Positions 16,501-25,700 of a DNA stretch of 40,529 bases are shown one piece after another. Made by a program: the position numbers and the translations under genes. The stretch's first letter is position 1, and each line of letters starts with the position of its first letter. The stretch lies in the IMG/VR virus record IMGVR_UViG_3300042691_006394, positions 1 to 40,529 of that record, one strand, 5' to 3'. Under the pieces are notes generated by a model, which was not told the origin of the DNA, made no database searches, and was given only the letters and a program-made list of their open reading frames with translations. The DNA comes from a virus.

Positions 16501-19500
16501 TCGTTAATCAACAGTGGCTTACCATTTACATCCTTTACACCACTGTCTGTAAGAAGAGCGTTCTGCTGCCTTTGTGTATCTGTTATTGGTGTATCTCCAA
16601 ATCCTTCTTCTGTTGAGAAGATGTACATGTGCTTATTGTCACGCACATCCTTGATCATCTCCTCTGAGTTTTTGTAAGGCTCACCTTTACCAGTCCATAT
16701 CTCCACCTTTACTCCAGACTTTGCAATAGCATTAAACTGCTCCATAGTCTCATCAGCCATAGCCTTATATGCGGCCTGAACTTCAGGATCGTCTGGGCTG
16801 TCAATAAGCTGGTCATATGCGTCTGCTATTCTCTTAGACTTCTCTTCGTCAAGCCTTGTAATCTTTGCTGGCTCTGGGGTGTTAATACCTTTAGATGCCT
16901 TAAACTCATTCTCAATTACTGCGGCCTCTGGGTTAGGGTCATTAAACAACCTCTTACCAGCTACTGTCCCTTGGCTGCCGATATTGCTATCGGCTCCTGT
17001 ACCTTGGACTTTGCTTTGATTGTTGCCTTCTGCAACTACATTAAAGTTGTCATCAATAAATATCTTCTTGTCAAGTATACTCTTCCTAAACTCTTCGCTT
17101 GACTTGATGTCTTCTTGTATCTTAGTCTTAAGAGCCTCGTCTTCGCTAGATAAAAGCTTCTTCTTTAACAGCTTCTCGTTAGCCAATGCGATTGAATACT
17201 TCTTGCTAGCGTTATCAGATAAGTCTGCGACAGCCTTAACCTTTGGCATGTCGACCCTATTTACAGATTCAATGGCGTTAACCACATCCATCTTCTCCCT
17301 ACCCTGTTCGCTTGTTAATTCGCCTGACATAACCTGAGCATTAATAACACTCTTTACATCAGCAGTAAACGCCTTATCGGTACCTAACTTAGACAGCATA
17401 TTAACACCAACCTTATTGGCCCTAAACGCACCAGTTCCGGCAAACAGTGCAACAAGCTGACCATCAGTAAACATTGTCGTAGCTGTAGATGCTACATTGT
17501 CCGCCATTTGATTTGGATCAAACTTTTCTGGGGACAAGATCATCTTTGTTAGATCTGTTCCTATACTGGTTGCCACCTCTTCAGTTGTTTCCTTAAGGTT
17601 TTCTATCTGAGACAAACCAACAATCTTCAGTCCATCCTTTACGATATTCTTAATAGTAGGCTGAAGCGCCTCCCTCTTTAAACTACCAGAAGCAATCTGA
17701 TTTACCAGAGCGCCCACGCTTGGACTTACCTCTCTCCTGAATGCATCAAGAACTTTCTCGTCTTTGAATATTCTTTCAGTTAGTGCATTGAGACCAGCTA
17801 CAGATTTTGCATATAGCTTTCTCTTCATAGGATCGTTAGGATACAGTTGCATCCCCTCTTGTTCCGCCTGATCATATGAGCTAGAATACGCTACCATGGC
17901 TCCTGCCGCATTCATAATCTGTGGCATGGTTATGCCAGAATTGACTGCATTTGCCGCAATAATATCTTCTGCAGTCATTGCCGCTGTGGTTGCATTCTTT
18001 AGAAAACCAGCAGCCTTTGTAGCTGCTCCTAAACCAGAAGCAACACCCTTAGTTCCTAATGCCTGAAACAGAACCTGTCCGGCAAGATTAAGGGAACCAT
18101 CGATTATTTCTTGAGGTGTAGACCTTACGTCTGTATATGTTTCAAGGTCAGACTTCTCAGCCATTTCCTGAGCTGTCAATTGCTTACCAGCTTTAACCTT
18201 ATTATTCAATTCATCAAGCCTAGCTTTCTGTGGACCCGCACCGACAGCTTCAAACCTTGTTCTTGTTGGAGAATCAAGAGCTGCCCTTGCAACATCTGCT
18301 TCTGTTCTTTGGCCTATCAGTCTTGACAAAAAATTATTTGTCCCTTCAACGGTAGACATTACCCCCGAAATAAGCTGGTTTAAGGCGCCAGATTGAGGGA
18401 TCTCTGTTCCTAGCATCCTCTGCTCCATCGGTCTCACATACTTGTAGTATGCTTCTCTATTTGCCTGAGGCAATTGTTCTGCAGCTTTATCTAATCTTTC
18501 TACAGATGGCTTCAGATTAGCAAACCAGTTATCGTCCTTATACAACTCAGCTCCTAACCTTCTTCTAGTATCCGCTATTACCTTGTCAGGAAATCTATTA
18601 TCGAGAGTTTCTGATGTATCTTTAGCCTTCCTAATAGATGCAAGATCAGGTGCGTTGGCTATCTGTATCTGACTGCCTAGGTCCGCTATATCCCTATCTG
18701 CAGAAGATCTTCCAGCCTGTTTAGCCAATGAATACCTTTCTTGGTCAGCATACTTGAGATAAGCCATACCGACCTCAAGTGGATCTTTATCTGCGCCAGA
18801 AACCTTTGATGCAGCAACACGACCAATAGCATCATATGCCTTGGAGTATCTATCATTAATAGATTTTAGTGCAGCCTTGTATTCGTTATCATTCTCACGA
18901 TATTGTACAGATGCCACACCGGACGGTACAGTTCTTAATGGGTATTTTGAATTGAGTGCGCTTAGCTCTTTTGCCTTCTGTGCATTTAGGTTTTTATAGA
19001 AACCATCCAGATATGTTGGATCAGATGCTAGCTGTTGATTAAATCCGGGTATTGTATTAAGTGTAGCAATCTGCTTTTGATTCTGATCTCTGTAGAACTT
19101 TGCAGTGTTCTCTAGTATTGCATCACCAACAATAGACTTATGGTTGACATCAAACGACTCTATATCAGCATCGTCAACTTTACCAGTCTTTTGGATCTTG
19201 TTCTTTATATCCTGTGGAGTTCCTGCAAATACAATTTGTGTAGCAGCCTTTGGCGCCACTTGATTAAGATACTTTATATCTTCCTTCTTTGCAGTGCCAG
19301 TCTCTTGGAATTGCTTAACGATTTTACCAGCCTTACCTTCACGGGACTGCTCAAATTGATTAACACCAAACATGTCAACCATACCGAACTGGTCTCTTTT
19401 CTGGAAGGCTTGATTAAGGCCAGACTCGTAATTATCTAGTAAGCCTTTAGCGTCAGACTTAGCTGTATTGCTATGCCTCTGGGTCTTTTGCTGAGGAGTC

Positions 19501-19694
19501 TCCGAAGCGAACGGAGAAGGTAAGTATGAAGACTGAGAAGCCGGACCAGAAACGTCTTTTTTTTTACCAAACATCTTGCCGAAATCATCAGCGTATTTCA
19601 TCACGTCTTGTTGAGACGCACCCATACTTAACATCGATTTGATGTTGCTGTCAAGCTCTGATCTCTTCTTGTCGTCAAGTATAAAATCTGGCAT
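10539..19694 (-). CDS. Giant polyvalent (probably ejected) protein, 3051 residues
   Basis: One unbroken frame reads as a chain of modules like the large polyvalent proteins of phages and conjugative elements. The N-terminal third is helical with hydrophobic stretches (about 550-770). Residues about 960-1170 hold a domain with the HDYFGH motif (1071-1076). A zincin-type metallopeptidase has HEAAH at 1401-1405 and a likely third ligand at E1472 (DEAIVE). Residues about 1600-1960 form another conserved-looking phage domain I cannot name. An ADP-ribosyltransferase-like domain runs from about 2079 (FKNWFGDW) through YHGG at 2108. The C-terminal part (about 2560-3051) includes VVPFARIVANLTENSL, typical of a polyvalent-associated C-terminal domain. 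It would be carried in the virion and delivered with the DNA. No DxDGD RNA-polymerase motif was found, unlike the giant virion RNA polymerases of crAss-like phages. Confidence 0.82.
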   Translation of the reverse strand: MPDFILDDKKRSELDSNIKSMLSMGASQQDVMKYADDFGKMFGKKKDVSGPASQSSYLPSPFASETPQQKTQRHSNTAKSDAKGLLDNYESGLNQAFQKRDQFGMVDMFGVNQFEQSREGKAGKIVKQFQETGTAKKEDIKYLNQVAPKAATQIVFAGTPQDIKNKIQKTGKVDDADIESFDVNHKSIVGDAILENTAKFYRDQNQKQIATLNTIPGFNQQLASDPTYLDGFYKNLNAQKAKELSALNSKYPLRTVPSGVASVQYRENDNEYKAALKSINDRYSKAYDAIGRVAASKVSGADKDPLEVGMAYLKYADQERYSLAKQAGRSSADRDIADLGSQIQIANAPDLASIRKAKDTSETLDNRFPDKVIADTRRRLGAELYKDDNWFANLKPSVERLDKAAEQLPQANREAYYKYVRPMEQRMLGTEIPQSGALNQLISGVMSTVEGTNNFLSRLIGQRTEADVARAALDSPTRTRFEAVGAGPQKARLDELNNKVKAGKQLTAQEMAEKSDLETYTDVRSTPQEIIDGSLNLAGQVLFQALGTKGVASGLGAATKAAGFLKNATTAAMTAEDIIAANAVNSGITMPQIMNAAGAMVAYSSSYDQAEQEGMQLYPNDPMKRKLYAKSVAGLNALTERIFKDEKVLDAFRREVSPSVGALVNQIASGSLKREALQPTIKNIVKDGLKIVGLSQIENLKETTEEVATSIGTDLTKMILSPEKFDPNQMADNVASTATTMFTDGQLVALFAGTGAFRANKVGVNMLSKLGTDKAFTADVKSVINAQVMSGELTSEQGREKMDVVNAIESVNRVDMPKVKAVADLSDNASKKYSIALANEKLLKKKLLSSEDEALKTKIQEDIKSSEEFRKSILDKKIFIDDNFNVVAEGNNQSKVQGTGADSNIGSQGTVAGKRLFNDPNPEAAVIENEFKASKGINTPEPAKITRLDEEKSKRIADAYDQLIDSPDDPEVQAAYKAMADETMEQFNAIAKSGVKVEIWTGKGEPYKNSEEMIKDVRDNKHMYIFSTEEGFGDTPITDTQRQQNALLTDSGVKDVNGKPLLINDIFRFVHDYFGHTRLGNSFGAIGEENAWNVHARMYSPLARRAMTTETRGQNSWVNFNKSFRNPDGTMKKKGDEGYVPPAQRPFADQKMALLPEEFSNIEDSYSLTRVDKDKVSQNIDQIKNSEGEAGVTMNIDGSVYTGGGLVVPAASINTTTEEITPEMVDQFVEDNRDKIEGNQFKIGLYKFPGSNRVSIDLNIITPKENRDVAVKFAGMAGQESIYDLDTNENIKTGSTGDNPTKFNNRQFREIANALANNRMPNVFGKGTDVVTRTLAESIDMASRALKRAGIKFKIVDSATDTEGARAARGNQGLFIAADGTIIIDKSKLANDIEAGLVVWHEAAHPVMNIIRNTDKKLYDAVVRGLNGAAKTNDGVFGALDWAKENYSREKLSQMYGREVSEEEAAEVQNDEAIVETIGRINSGLIDVSKLDTGLRQKLIDFVNSIAKFFGIDPILNDTDLAAFKKTVSQVADALKTGRDIAEVVGESNVKRFEASTEQSRISNDENPVFFENIKNFANQSSFANKVDFKDAVQAKLKSFIPELKKKYGKGFDPTVYNDSTKKYLSDVLTKEAANAISAHPEAIGWYDEKTQSALAAISAIHPEIETDQEARGAFILPLAVMSNGNKVDKNFELAEKQYQIFKDTKRFDPNGDFGAQQVGIKKSLKLINGLLDNGVTMAEINQFLTSKHRAGDLKYRKPDGKLGDLVSGELANEDVYGAVILGPKIGNGFYMNLWGEFGQLTMDRWFMRTWGRLTGTLIERDKDLISNGKKRIASSIQDIKSDKEASKILKSVIGSVSGRSVSDIANAIEKASAKKDVRNLLSSNQKTDELRKAGNGLAKLLRGEKEAPSSGEERKFIRDVFSDVQRRLSEENGVDITMADLQAVMWYPEKILYESFKEGESFEDASEGYTEDSAPDYFNAAKKLAKKLGVTDEEINQAVSGRRANTSGGTRVGDSLAGETVGRNDQEVLGKIRQLKGGAAELSKKSRAQASVGNRNLAPNGKPSNLNDKQYEQVRTPEFKNWFGDWENDPANASKVVDENGEPLVVYHGGTLNPEDRGKDTYTGDYGLYFTSSQSRAKSYTKSSSKDYRDKSKVFDAYLNIRNPLPKNIWSKWKYGADRISQKEFQSLEENAADGIIDKGMLGMKYTSQYVVLDMGQIKSATDNSGAFSTTDNRIQASVGNRSEEDLRAPGKGKERNRALSSKFGDLDPETQAKIQDDAVTYFQRPNKQTSEAVNEFLDGLNIVDAADYVLGNPDIPEVSKVWMAAEVAKRLGTQMSAETDPAIKEALADKQAAIYNEFAKKATDLGQAVQAFIAFKKDPNAVEFFLPKILRELKKKGVENISEVQKGEIVGMLKDVNNASEGLPKDKAIIKLSHYLAGIAPMKPMDVLQALWYAKILSGVTTQSTNFFANIFNTAFELPAVAFRIAMLNGSPMSMIAGVKGFGSGVAKGAITAADIMKSGVRSKESDKYFSESPLEYFTWSKWLGKKGQVLDKIPPLNFGAWKYVGRMLAATDALFSTANQEAIANMLAYAEAAGTPAGNNFKKANQMLGNTKENISNARSQATAEGFKPGTLQHKRRVIEIVAQGRKGTAEADAIGKRITMNYDPEGWTKPLFDATVALQQKFPAIKMVVPFARIVANLTENSLNYSPFGLIKAATGLRNPFNDRSNKLTTEERIDMFNKFAIGMTALSILASKVGEDDDDWFEITAGGSTDIQKRYELQKGKWRPYTITLKDGTKISYKDWPIAGILAGVGHIRDAKKYSFDDNTQLPLYAYGFFLNMYDKSLLSGLQDFFGMFDVQAGRGKYAPDSKMSQRMEKYVAQQVKSVAVSNLAQQTGRLYSELVTGDPQRDAKTFMEVIYRDLPMFNDRIRPIIDVFGEEVKYNTTERLTPVSNPEGDKMIKWLNENKFFVGVPKKMNIIMEDGTERPMNDQEYYEYRKLAGQESKKMIQEFMDGIKEDDRMISESMFDAALETARSIAYVQILEKYGFK

Positions 19695-19708
19695 TATGAT
19701 AGTTTATG

Positions 19709-21115
19709 TTATTCGAAAATCGGCTTACCGTCTGGACCAATACCCTTGTATGTAAGTCCAGTTGGGCTTGGATTGCCTTGAGCACCTGCTGCGCTAACAG
19801 CCTTACCACTAAGAGCTTCGTTAACTCTCATGTCAAAACTCTGTTCTGAAAGTGATGTGATAAGTTTGCCAGAACCTTTCATGTAGATTCCAACAGATCC
19901 ATCTCCAGATTTCTTAACAGTAATCATTGATGGTGACAGCTTTTTACCAGCCGCCCTCATTACACTATTTTCATCTGCAATAGTCAGGATAGCATTCTTA
20001 ATATTGTTATCTATCTTTGTAGAAGACATTGGATCTTCACCACCTTCAAGCGTAGAAACCAGAGTCTTAAATGCAGGAATCCTACCCTTCTCAAGACCCG
20101 GCCCGCTGTTCCCAACATTAATAGTAACACCACTCTTTGGTCTATTAATAATATCCGGCAATTCCCTTTTAAGATCTTGAGTCATGAATCCCTTTTTAAT
20201 AAGATCTATGTCTAACTTCTCGACCTCATCAGGAATGCCATCGCCATTCTTATCTATAGATGGATTAGTTCTTAACAGTGCAAGCCTTTGTTCTTTAGTG
20301 GCGCCATTGTAGTTATTGATAAACTCCTCAGCCTTTCTTGTATACATTGCATCTACAGCAGGGAATGCTGTAAACTTTTTATAAACATTATTATCGATGT
20401 ATCCAAATGGGTCTGTCCTTAACTTAACCTCTTTACTCTTTGCATCAAGAACCTGTAGCTCAGGGTTAAACTTTACAGTCTTACCTCCGAGATCAACATC
20501 ACTATTATCAGGCGCCTTAATTAATTCTGATACCTGCTTATAACCAGCAGACACATCATACAGATCCTTCAGGTTCTTCTGATAAACATTCTCAGCTAGG
20601 TTGTCATCGTAGTCGGCCTGCATCTCTTCGGTAGTTTTAAACCTACCATCTTTGGTAAGTGCAGACTGTATAAATCTATTCTTGAATACCTCTGGAGAAA
20701 ATCCAGCCTTGCGTTCTGCAGGCAAGCTATTTACATACTGGTCAGCCTTGGCGTATACATCCTTGACCATCTTATCATACTGGGATATCTTGGCGATATC
20801 CTGACCAAGCTTTGATCTGAAATCAAATGATTCGATATCCTTTGCTCTTGATCCAGTTTCTAGCAACTGCTTTAAATACATATCTCTGGTCTCTTTAGAC
20901 CAGTTACTATTCTGTAGTATTGAATTAAAGTTCTGAGCGTTTTCATACCTACGCTTCATCTCTTCGTCTTGAAGAGAACGCATGTACTTAGCCCTTTCAA
21001 ACTCAACCTGCTGGCGCTTTAATGCATCCTGCTGTTGTTGCTCAGCAATATTCAACATCACCTGAGTTGGCGTGCGATCAAATTCAATAGGAGCTATTCT
21101 TGTTTCTTGAGCCAT
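19709..21115 (-). CDS. Ejection/internal virion-like protein with EF-hand-like loop
   Basis: The 468-residue protein is mostly helical and charged, with a Gln-rich N-terminal helix (EQQQQDALKRQQVEFERAKY) and long coiled stretches, as in internal virion or ejection proteins. Residues 288-299 (DKNGDGIPDEVE) form a near-perfect EF-hand/TSP3-like calcium loop, with ligands at D288, N290, D292 and D296 and an acidic E299. The C-terminal 130 residues are beta-rich and Gly-rich. It lies between the giant polyvalent gene and a Gly-rich ejection-type gene. The structural role is inferred from context. Confidence 0.6.
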   Translation of the reverse strand: MAQETRIAPIEFDRTPTQVMLNIAEQQQQDALKRQQVEFERAKYMRSLQDEEMKRRYENAQNFNSILQNSNWSKETRDMYLKQLLETGSRAKDIESFDFRSKLGQDIAKISQYDKMVKDVYAKADQYVNSLPAERKAGFSPEVFKNRFIQSALTKDGRFKTTEEMQADYDDNLAENVYQKNLKDLYDVSAGYKQVSELIKAPDNSDVDLGGKTVKFNPELQVLDAKSKEVKLRTDPFGYIDNNVYKKFTAFPAVDAMYTRKAEEFINNYNGATKEQRLALLRTNPSIDKNGDGIPDEVEKLDIDLIKKGFMTQDLKRELPDIINRPKSGVTINVGNSGPGLEKGRIPAFKTLVSTLEGGEDPMSSTKIDNNIKNAILTIADENSVMRAAGKKLSPSMITVKKSGDGSVGIYMKGSGKLITSLSEQSFDMRVNEALSGKAVSAAGAQGNPSPTGLTYKGIGPDGKPIFE

Positions 21116-21118
21116 CTT

Positions 21119-21793
21119 TTATTTGTTGCCAAATCCTTTAAAGACCTGAGAACCACCCAACAGACTTCCACCAATACTTGAAAGAGCATTTGATCTGGTC
21201 TGATTTGCAGCATTGAGCAAGTTTGCCTTTGAGTTGAATGCAGTCATTGAGTTGTCGTATACGTTCTGATCTTCACGGTAGTTGGCCATCTGAGCATTGT
21301 ATACATCGTTAAGCCTCTGACCTCTCTGTGCGTAGTTAGCCATATCAGCATTAAGAGATTCATCAGCTGCAGCACCGCTATAGGCGCCAATGAGATTGAG
21401 CATCTGTGATGGATCTGTAACCGCTTTAGAAGCAGCACCAATCTTATTAGTCATCCTGCCCTGAATCCCCCGAGCTTGCGCAGCTTGGAATGGGTTGAAG
21501 TTCAACTCTCTTTGAGCCTGACCCAACATCTGTCCGGGGAACTGGCTTCTTGAATACTGAGGCACCTGCTTAGACATCCTCTTCATATCCCTCGCAGCAA
21601 ACAGACCTGAAATACCGCCAGCAATACTAGAGGCTATTCCAAGTCCAGCCATAATAGGGTTAGCCTTACCGAGTAGACCAGCGAGACCTCCACCGCCACC
21701 CGAAGCAGCAGGCCCAGCAGATTGCATAATCTGTGGGACACCTCTGTTGGTTGACAAGGCATCATACATGTTTCCTAACTGAAATCCTGCCAT
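21119..21793 (-). CDS. Gly/Ala-rich ejection-type protein
   Basis: The 224-residue protein has an N-terminal glycine run (SGGGGGLAGLL), then a small-residue-rich hydrophobic stretch (PIMAGLGIASSIAGGISGLF) that could insert in membranes. A Gln/Asn-rich helical rest follows (FNPFQAAQARGIQGRMTNKI, NYAQRGQRLNDVYNAQMANY). This is the usual look of small podoviral ejection proteins. It sits one gene downstream of the tail protein genes and next to other internal virion candidates. The assignment is by composition and position. Confidence 0.62.
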   Translation of the reverse strand: MAGFQLGNMYDALSTNRGVPQIMQSAGPAASGGGGGLAGLLGKANPIMAGLGIASSIAGGISGLFAARDMKRMSKQVPQYSRSQFPGQMLGQAQRELNFNPFQAAQARGIQGRMTNKIGAASKAVTDPSQMLNLIGAYSGAAADESLNADMANYAQRGQRLNDVYNAQMANYREDQNVYDNSMTAFNSKANLLNAANQTRSNALSSIGGSLLGGSQVFKGFGNK

Positions 21794-22539
21794 TACTGTT
21801 GAGTTTCGTGTCCTCTAGATGGGACAAATGATATGTTTACAAAGTTCCAAATCTTCTTGGCGGTAGGTCCGAAAAACACCCCCTGAAATAAGCCAATCTC
21901 TCCCCTCATATTGTCGCCCTTGTATAGCTTTTCATCTGCAGTACCAGTAACATTTGGAGAAAGCCTATCCCTTAAAATGCTACCATATTTTACACCCTCC
22001 TTGGATACAAAATCTGCAGCCCTTAGGTCTGAGCTCTGAACGTTCGGAACTTCTGTTCTGATGTGGAGCAGGTCGGGGGTATCCCCCTCGAAGGCAGCTG
22101 CTTGGTATACTTTAGTTACGTTACCAGCATCGCTATGTGCAAATGCTAATACCGAGTCATACGTCTGACCATAGAAAGTATTTAAAGCGCCATCATGTAC
22201 ATATGGATACCCTGACTTAAAGGTTACTAACCTATTCCCAACCATGCTCATCCAATCTGGCCTAAAGCTGTACTGAGAAACCCACTTGTCTAATGCAGGC
22301 TGGTATGCCCATACGGCACCCTGAGCATCATATGCATCATAGTATGACCTTAGGATCTCTGTGATGGTAATCTGACCACTAAGGGCACTCTGAGTTACTA
22401 GGATGACCTGATTGACACTAGACACAGCTATGAATGTACTGGTTACGATCTCACCATTATACCTGACAGTAACTCCAGCTGGAGCTGTCACCAGATACTC
22501 ACGACCCTCAATGACTGATATATTTACGGTTGCTACCAT
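21793..22539 (-). CDS. Tail stabilization-type protein, separate C-terminal part
   Basis: The 248-residue protein contains WVSQYSFRPDWMSMVGNRLV and YPYVHDGALNTFYG, segments I recall near the C-terminus of the very large stabilization-type tail proteins of crAss-like phages, here encoded by a separate gene. Its N-terminal 70 residues are a short beta-rich domain (VNISVIEGREYLVTAPAGV) not part of that pattern. It overlaps a 61-residue gene, which in turn overlaps the 1196-residue tail gene. The split is discussed in the findings. Confidence 0.6.
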   Translation of the reverse strand: MVATVNISVIEGREYLVTAPAGVTVRYNGEIVTSTFIAVSSVNQVILVTQSALSGQITITEILRSYYDAYDAQGAVWAYQPALDKWVSQYSFRPDWMSMVGNRLVTFKSGYPYVHDGALNTFYGQTYDSVLAFAHSDAGNVTKVYQAAAFEGDTPDLLHIRTEVPNVQSSDLRAADFVSKEGVKYGSILRDRLSPNVTGTADEKLYKGDNMRGEIGLFQGVFFGPTAKKIWNFVNISFVPSRGHETQQ

Positions 22540-22718
22540 GATTGAGCTTCTTCTAATGTTTGAAATACAGGACTAATTGAACTGCTATCACCATCTAATA
22601 AGGCGACCATATACACCCCACCAGAACTGTAAATATTCTTACTGTCATTCCTCTCAATCAATGCAACCTTGCCGAGTATATTATATACCAGATTCATCGC
22701 CTGCTTTTCCGTCATCAT
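22533..22718 (-). CDS. Small hypothetical protein, 61 residues
   Basis: The product (MMTEKQAMNLVYNILGKVAL onward) has a helical start and a beta C-terminus (YMVALLDGDSSSISPVFQTL). It sits between two pieces of the tail protein, overlapping one by seven and the other by four bases. It has no recognised motif. It may have entered with the accessory segment or act as an assembly partner. The function is unknown. Confidence 0.55.
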   Translation of the reverse strand: MMTEKQAMNLVYNILGKVALIERNDSKNIYSSGGVYMVALLDGDSSSISPVFQTLEEAQSW

Positions 22719-25700
22719 ACGCTTGGTGTTGTAGTGTCGTTAGAGTTGAATGATCCTGTGTTTGTAATCAGGTTATATGTAAGTGTTGCCACCCTTTCCC
22801 CCGAACTGGCAGATTTAGTTGGTGAACCGTCAGATGTTATCTGTTTACCCACTGAACTAATATTCAATACTGCAGTAGCTGTAGGGTTAGTAAAGCTGAA
22901 TGCTGGGCTACCGCCCGGACCTTGCTCGATTGGCGAACCACCCTTCCAAAGAGTAGCTGCTACATTTACAGGCTGCACACCAACTGTACTATACCAGAAT
23001 GCCCGGAGATCCACAACAAGAGTTGTAGCAGATGGGTAACTCGCCTTAAGTTGTGCCACATTAATCAGTACAGACTCAAATCCTGTTCCTGTATTGTCGC
23101 CGCCCCAGTCAAGAAGTGGAGTTCCTGATGTTGGCCATATAGCAGAAACACCCCATCCTACATACTTAGGCTGAGCGTCCTGACCTACATTAGGAGTGAC
23201 AATCCTAGTCCTTGTATCCAGATCAAAGCCATCGGTAAACTGATATGTCAATAGCATGTAGTCGGCATCAAACACAAACTGTGTTGCAATAGCAAATGCA
23301 AAAGGAGCAGAACTAGCCGCATCATATATCCCATCTGAAGCTACCGATGCAACCACCTGATATGAACCAACCTGTGATGGCCTTACACTTGAAGGGCCAT
23401 AGGCTGTGCCGCCAGTACCACTATATGTAAATGTTACAGCACCCGTTGAACCTGTAACTGTAGCTTGATTAGGTCCAATCTGACTGCCTGTATATGTATA
23501 GCTTGCATCTCCCACAACCGTCACAGTAGAAGAAGATGAGACAGTTGTAAAGCTATATGTACTAGATGATAACGCCATATCAGTAAGCCTAGCACCTGCT
23601 GGATTGGCTGACTTCCTTGGCGAAAACATCAATACTTCATTATGGTATGGATCTATGCCGCCATAGAATTTCAATCCAGATCCGATAACATCCTGACCAA
23701 CCTTCCTGAAGTACTTCATCATCTTGTTTGATGATATAGGGAATAGACCGTTAGGGCTGTAGCTTACTACAGACCCTTTATTGGCGTCAAACCAATATAC
23801 ATTGCCCATGTACCTTACAACACTCTCAGGGTTGATAGTGCCAAAGCTTCCCCTCATTACATTCACATTTCCTATAACCCCCGAGCTGGTCGCCAAGAAT
23901 GAATTGCCAGTATTGTCAATAATCTGGGCCTCCCCTAAATATATAGAAGCCGTCTCCTGTTCTCCAATTGCTAACATTACCGTACCCTCTGACTCTACCT
24001 TACTTACGAGCTGAAGCTTTTGTATAGAGTTTAATTCGATAGGTAGGTTGGTTTGATCAAGTGCATCAAACGTACTCATGCCATTGGTCTGAGTTCCGGG
24101 CACAATGACATTACTCCAGTATACACTAGTCTTCTTGAGGGCTGGCCTTGCATCGGAGACTATATTAGTCCTTCCGATATTAGTGTTCCAGTTCTGCCAC
24201 TTTAAATCCATTGGAGACATAGCCTCAACAATAAAGTTTGTTGAAGACACTGTTCTGTCCAACAGTATTACATCACCAGTAAATGATCCAGACAAAGTTG
24301 AATAGCTCCTATTAGATAACCCCGGGTTGTTAATTGGATACATAACACCCTTCTCATAATAGAACTCATTTACGCTTTGTGCATATGGAGTATATATTTC
24401 AAACAGGTACTGTACAATAGTTCCAAGATTAGCTAAGTCTACTATTACATAATCTCCATAAGTATCTTTCACTTTTAAAGACCTAACAGTATTATCGCTA
24501 CCATATAGCTTTAGTACATCGCCTTCCTGATATGAGTAACCCATACCATATTTGTTCAGCCCATCAACCTTAACAGCAATACCAGTTCTAGTTTCTAGAT
24601 ATGTTGTACTATATGTATAGGTGCCGTCATTCGCTTTTATTGCATACTGAACATCAGTAGCCCTCATCTGCATGAAGAAATTCGTCCTCAGAGACTTTGT
24701 CATTACCACTGTATAGTAGTGCGCCCAGTCTGGTATCTCAGCTTGTAGTATAGATGGCGTTCCATTATTCACTAAGAGCCAATCTACTTTAGTGGTGTAG
24801 GCAGTGTTATTGTATGATCTGTCCTGAGTAACAAACTTTGTATTGTCAGAAACAACAGTACCACATTTTCTTCCAGCCTGATCAAAGAATACTACTCCAA
24901 GCTTGTATGATGAGTCACTTTTAAATACATACTTATTAGCTACGTTAGACGGGGAAGGAACAGAACCTGTAACAGTTGCCGTTACGCCCGGGAATGAGAA
25001 ACCTCTAACATCTGCTATTGTATATCCATAATATACAGCAACCTGTGATAGACCAGCGCCTCTAAAGTCTGACTGGTTATACGTATAAGTTGTAGCAGGA
25101 TACGTGCCGGGCGCATAGTATCCACTCCAAGTATCCCCAATACCTGTTATATCTAATAGATACACAGTGATCTGGCTCGGGGGATCTCCAAGTGTTAACA
25201 TGACCCAAGTACCTGTAACAGCACCACCAGAATTTTCTTTTGATACTGTCAATGATGTAGATGAAGGAGCCTGATATCCATCGTAGTTATTACCTAAGAA
25301 TAACCTATTCTTCCCTATCTCTAAAGTACCAGACCTTATTGGTATAGAATCAAACTGCTTATATGCTGTCGGATCGTCAACTCCTACACCAACTGAGTCG
25401 TTAAAGAATTTAAAAGTCAAAGCAGTTCCCGTATTGTGTGCAGAGAACCCTGTTGTAAACGATTTAACAATAGAGTACTTACCGCCAATAACATACTTGG
25501 CAGCTACCTCAACCCTAATAACATCCTGCGGAATCTTCTGTGTTGTAGGTATGGTTACGTCTATTCTATTGTATCCTGCAGTTACATCATCAACGTTATG
25601 GTAGTTTATAAGAGTAGACAATGGCGAGAACACACTCACCTCAAAGTCCCTATAAACAAATCTGTATGCGAATTGAAAAGCTTCGTTTGATATGAAGTTG

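Noticed and set aside
10539-19694. Giant virion RNA polymerase as in crAss-like phages
   Set aside because: No DxDGD-type catalytic motif was found on reading the translation. The recognised modules are protease and transferase types.
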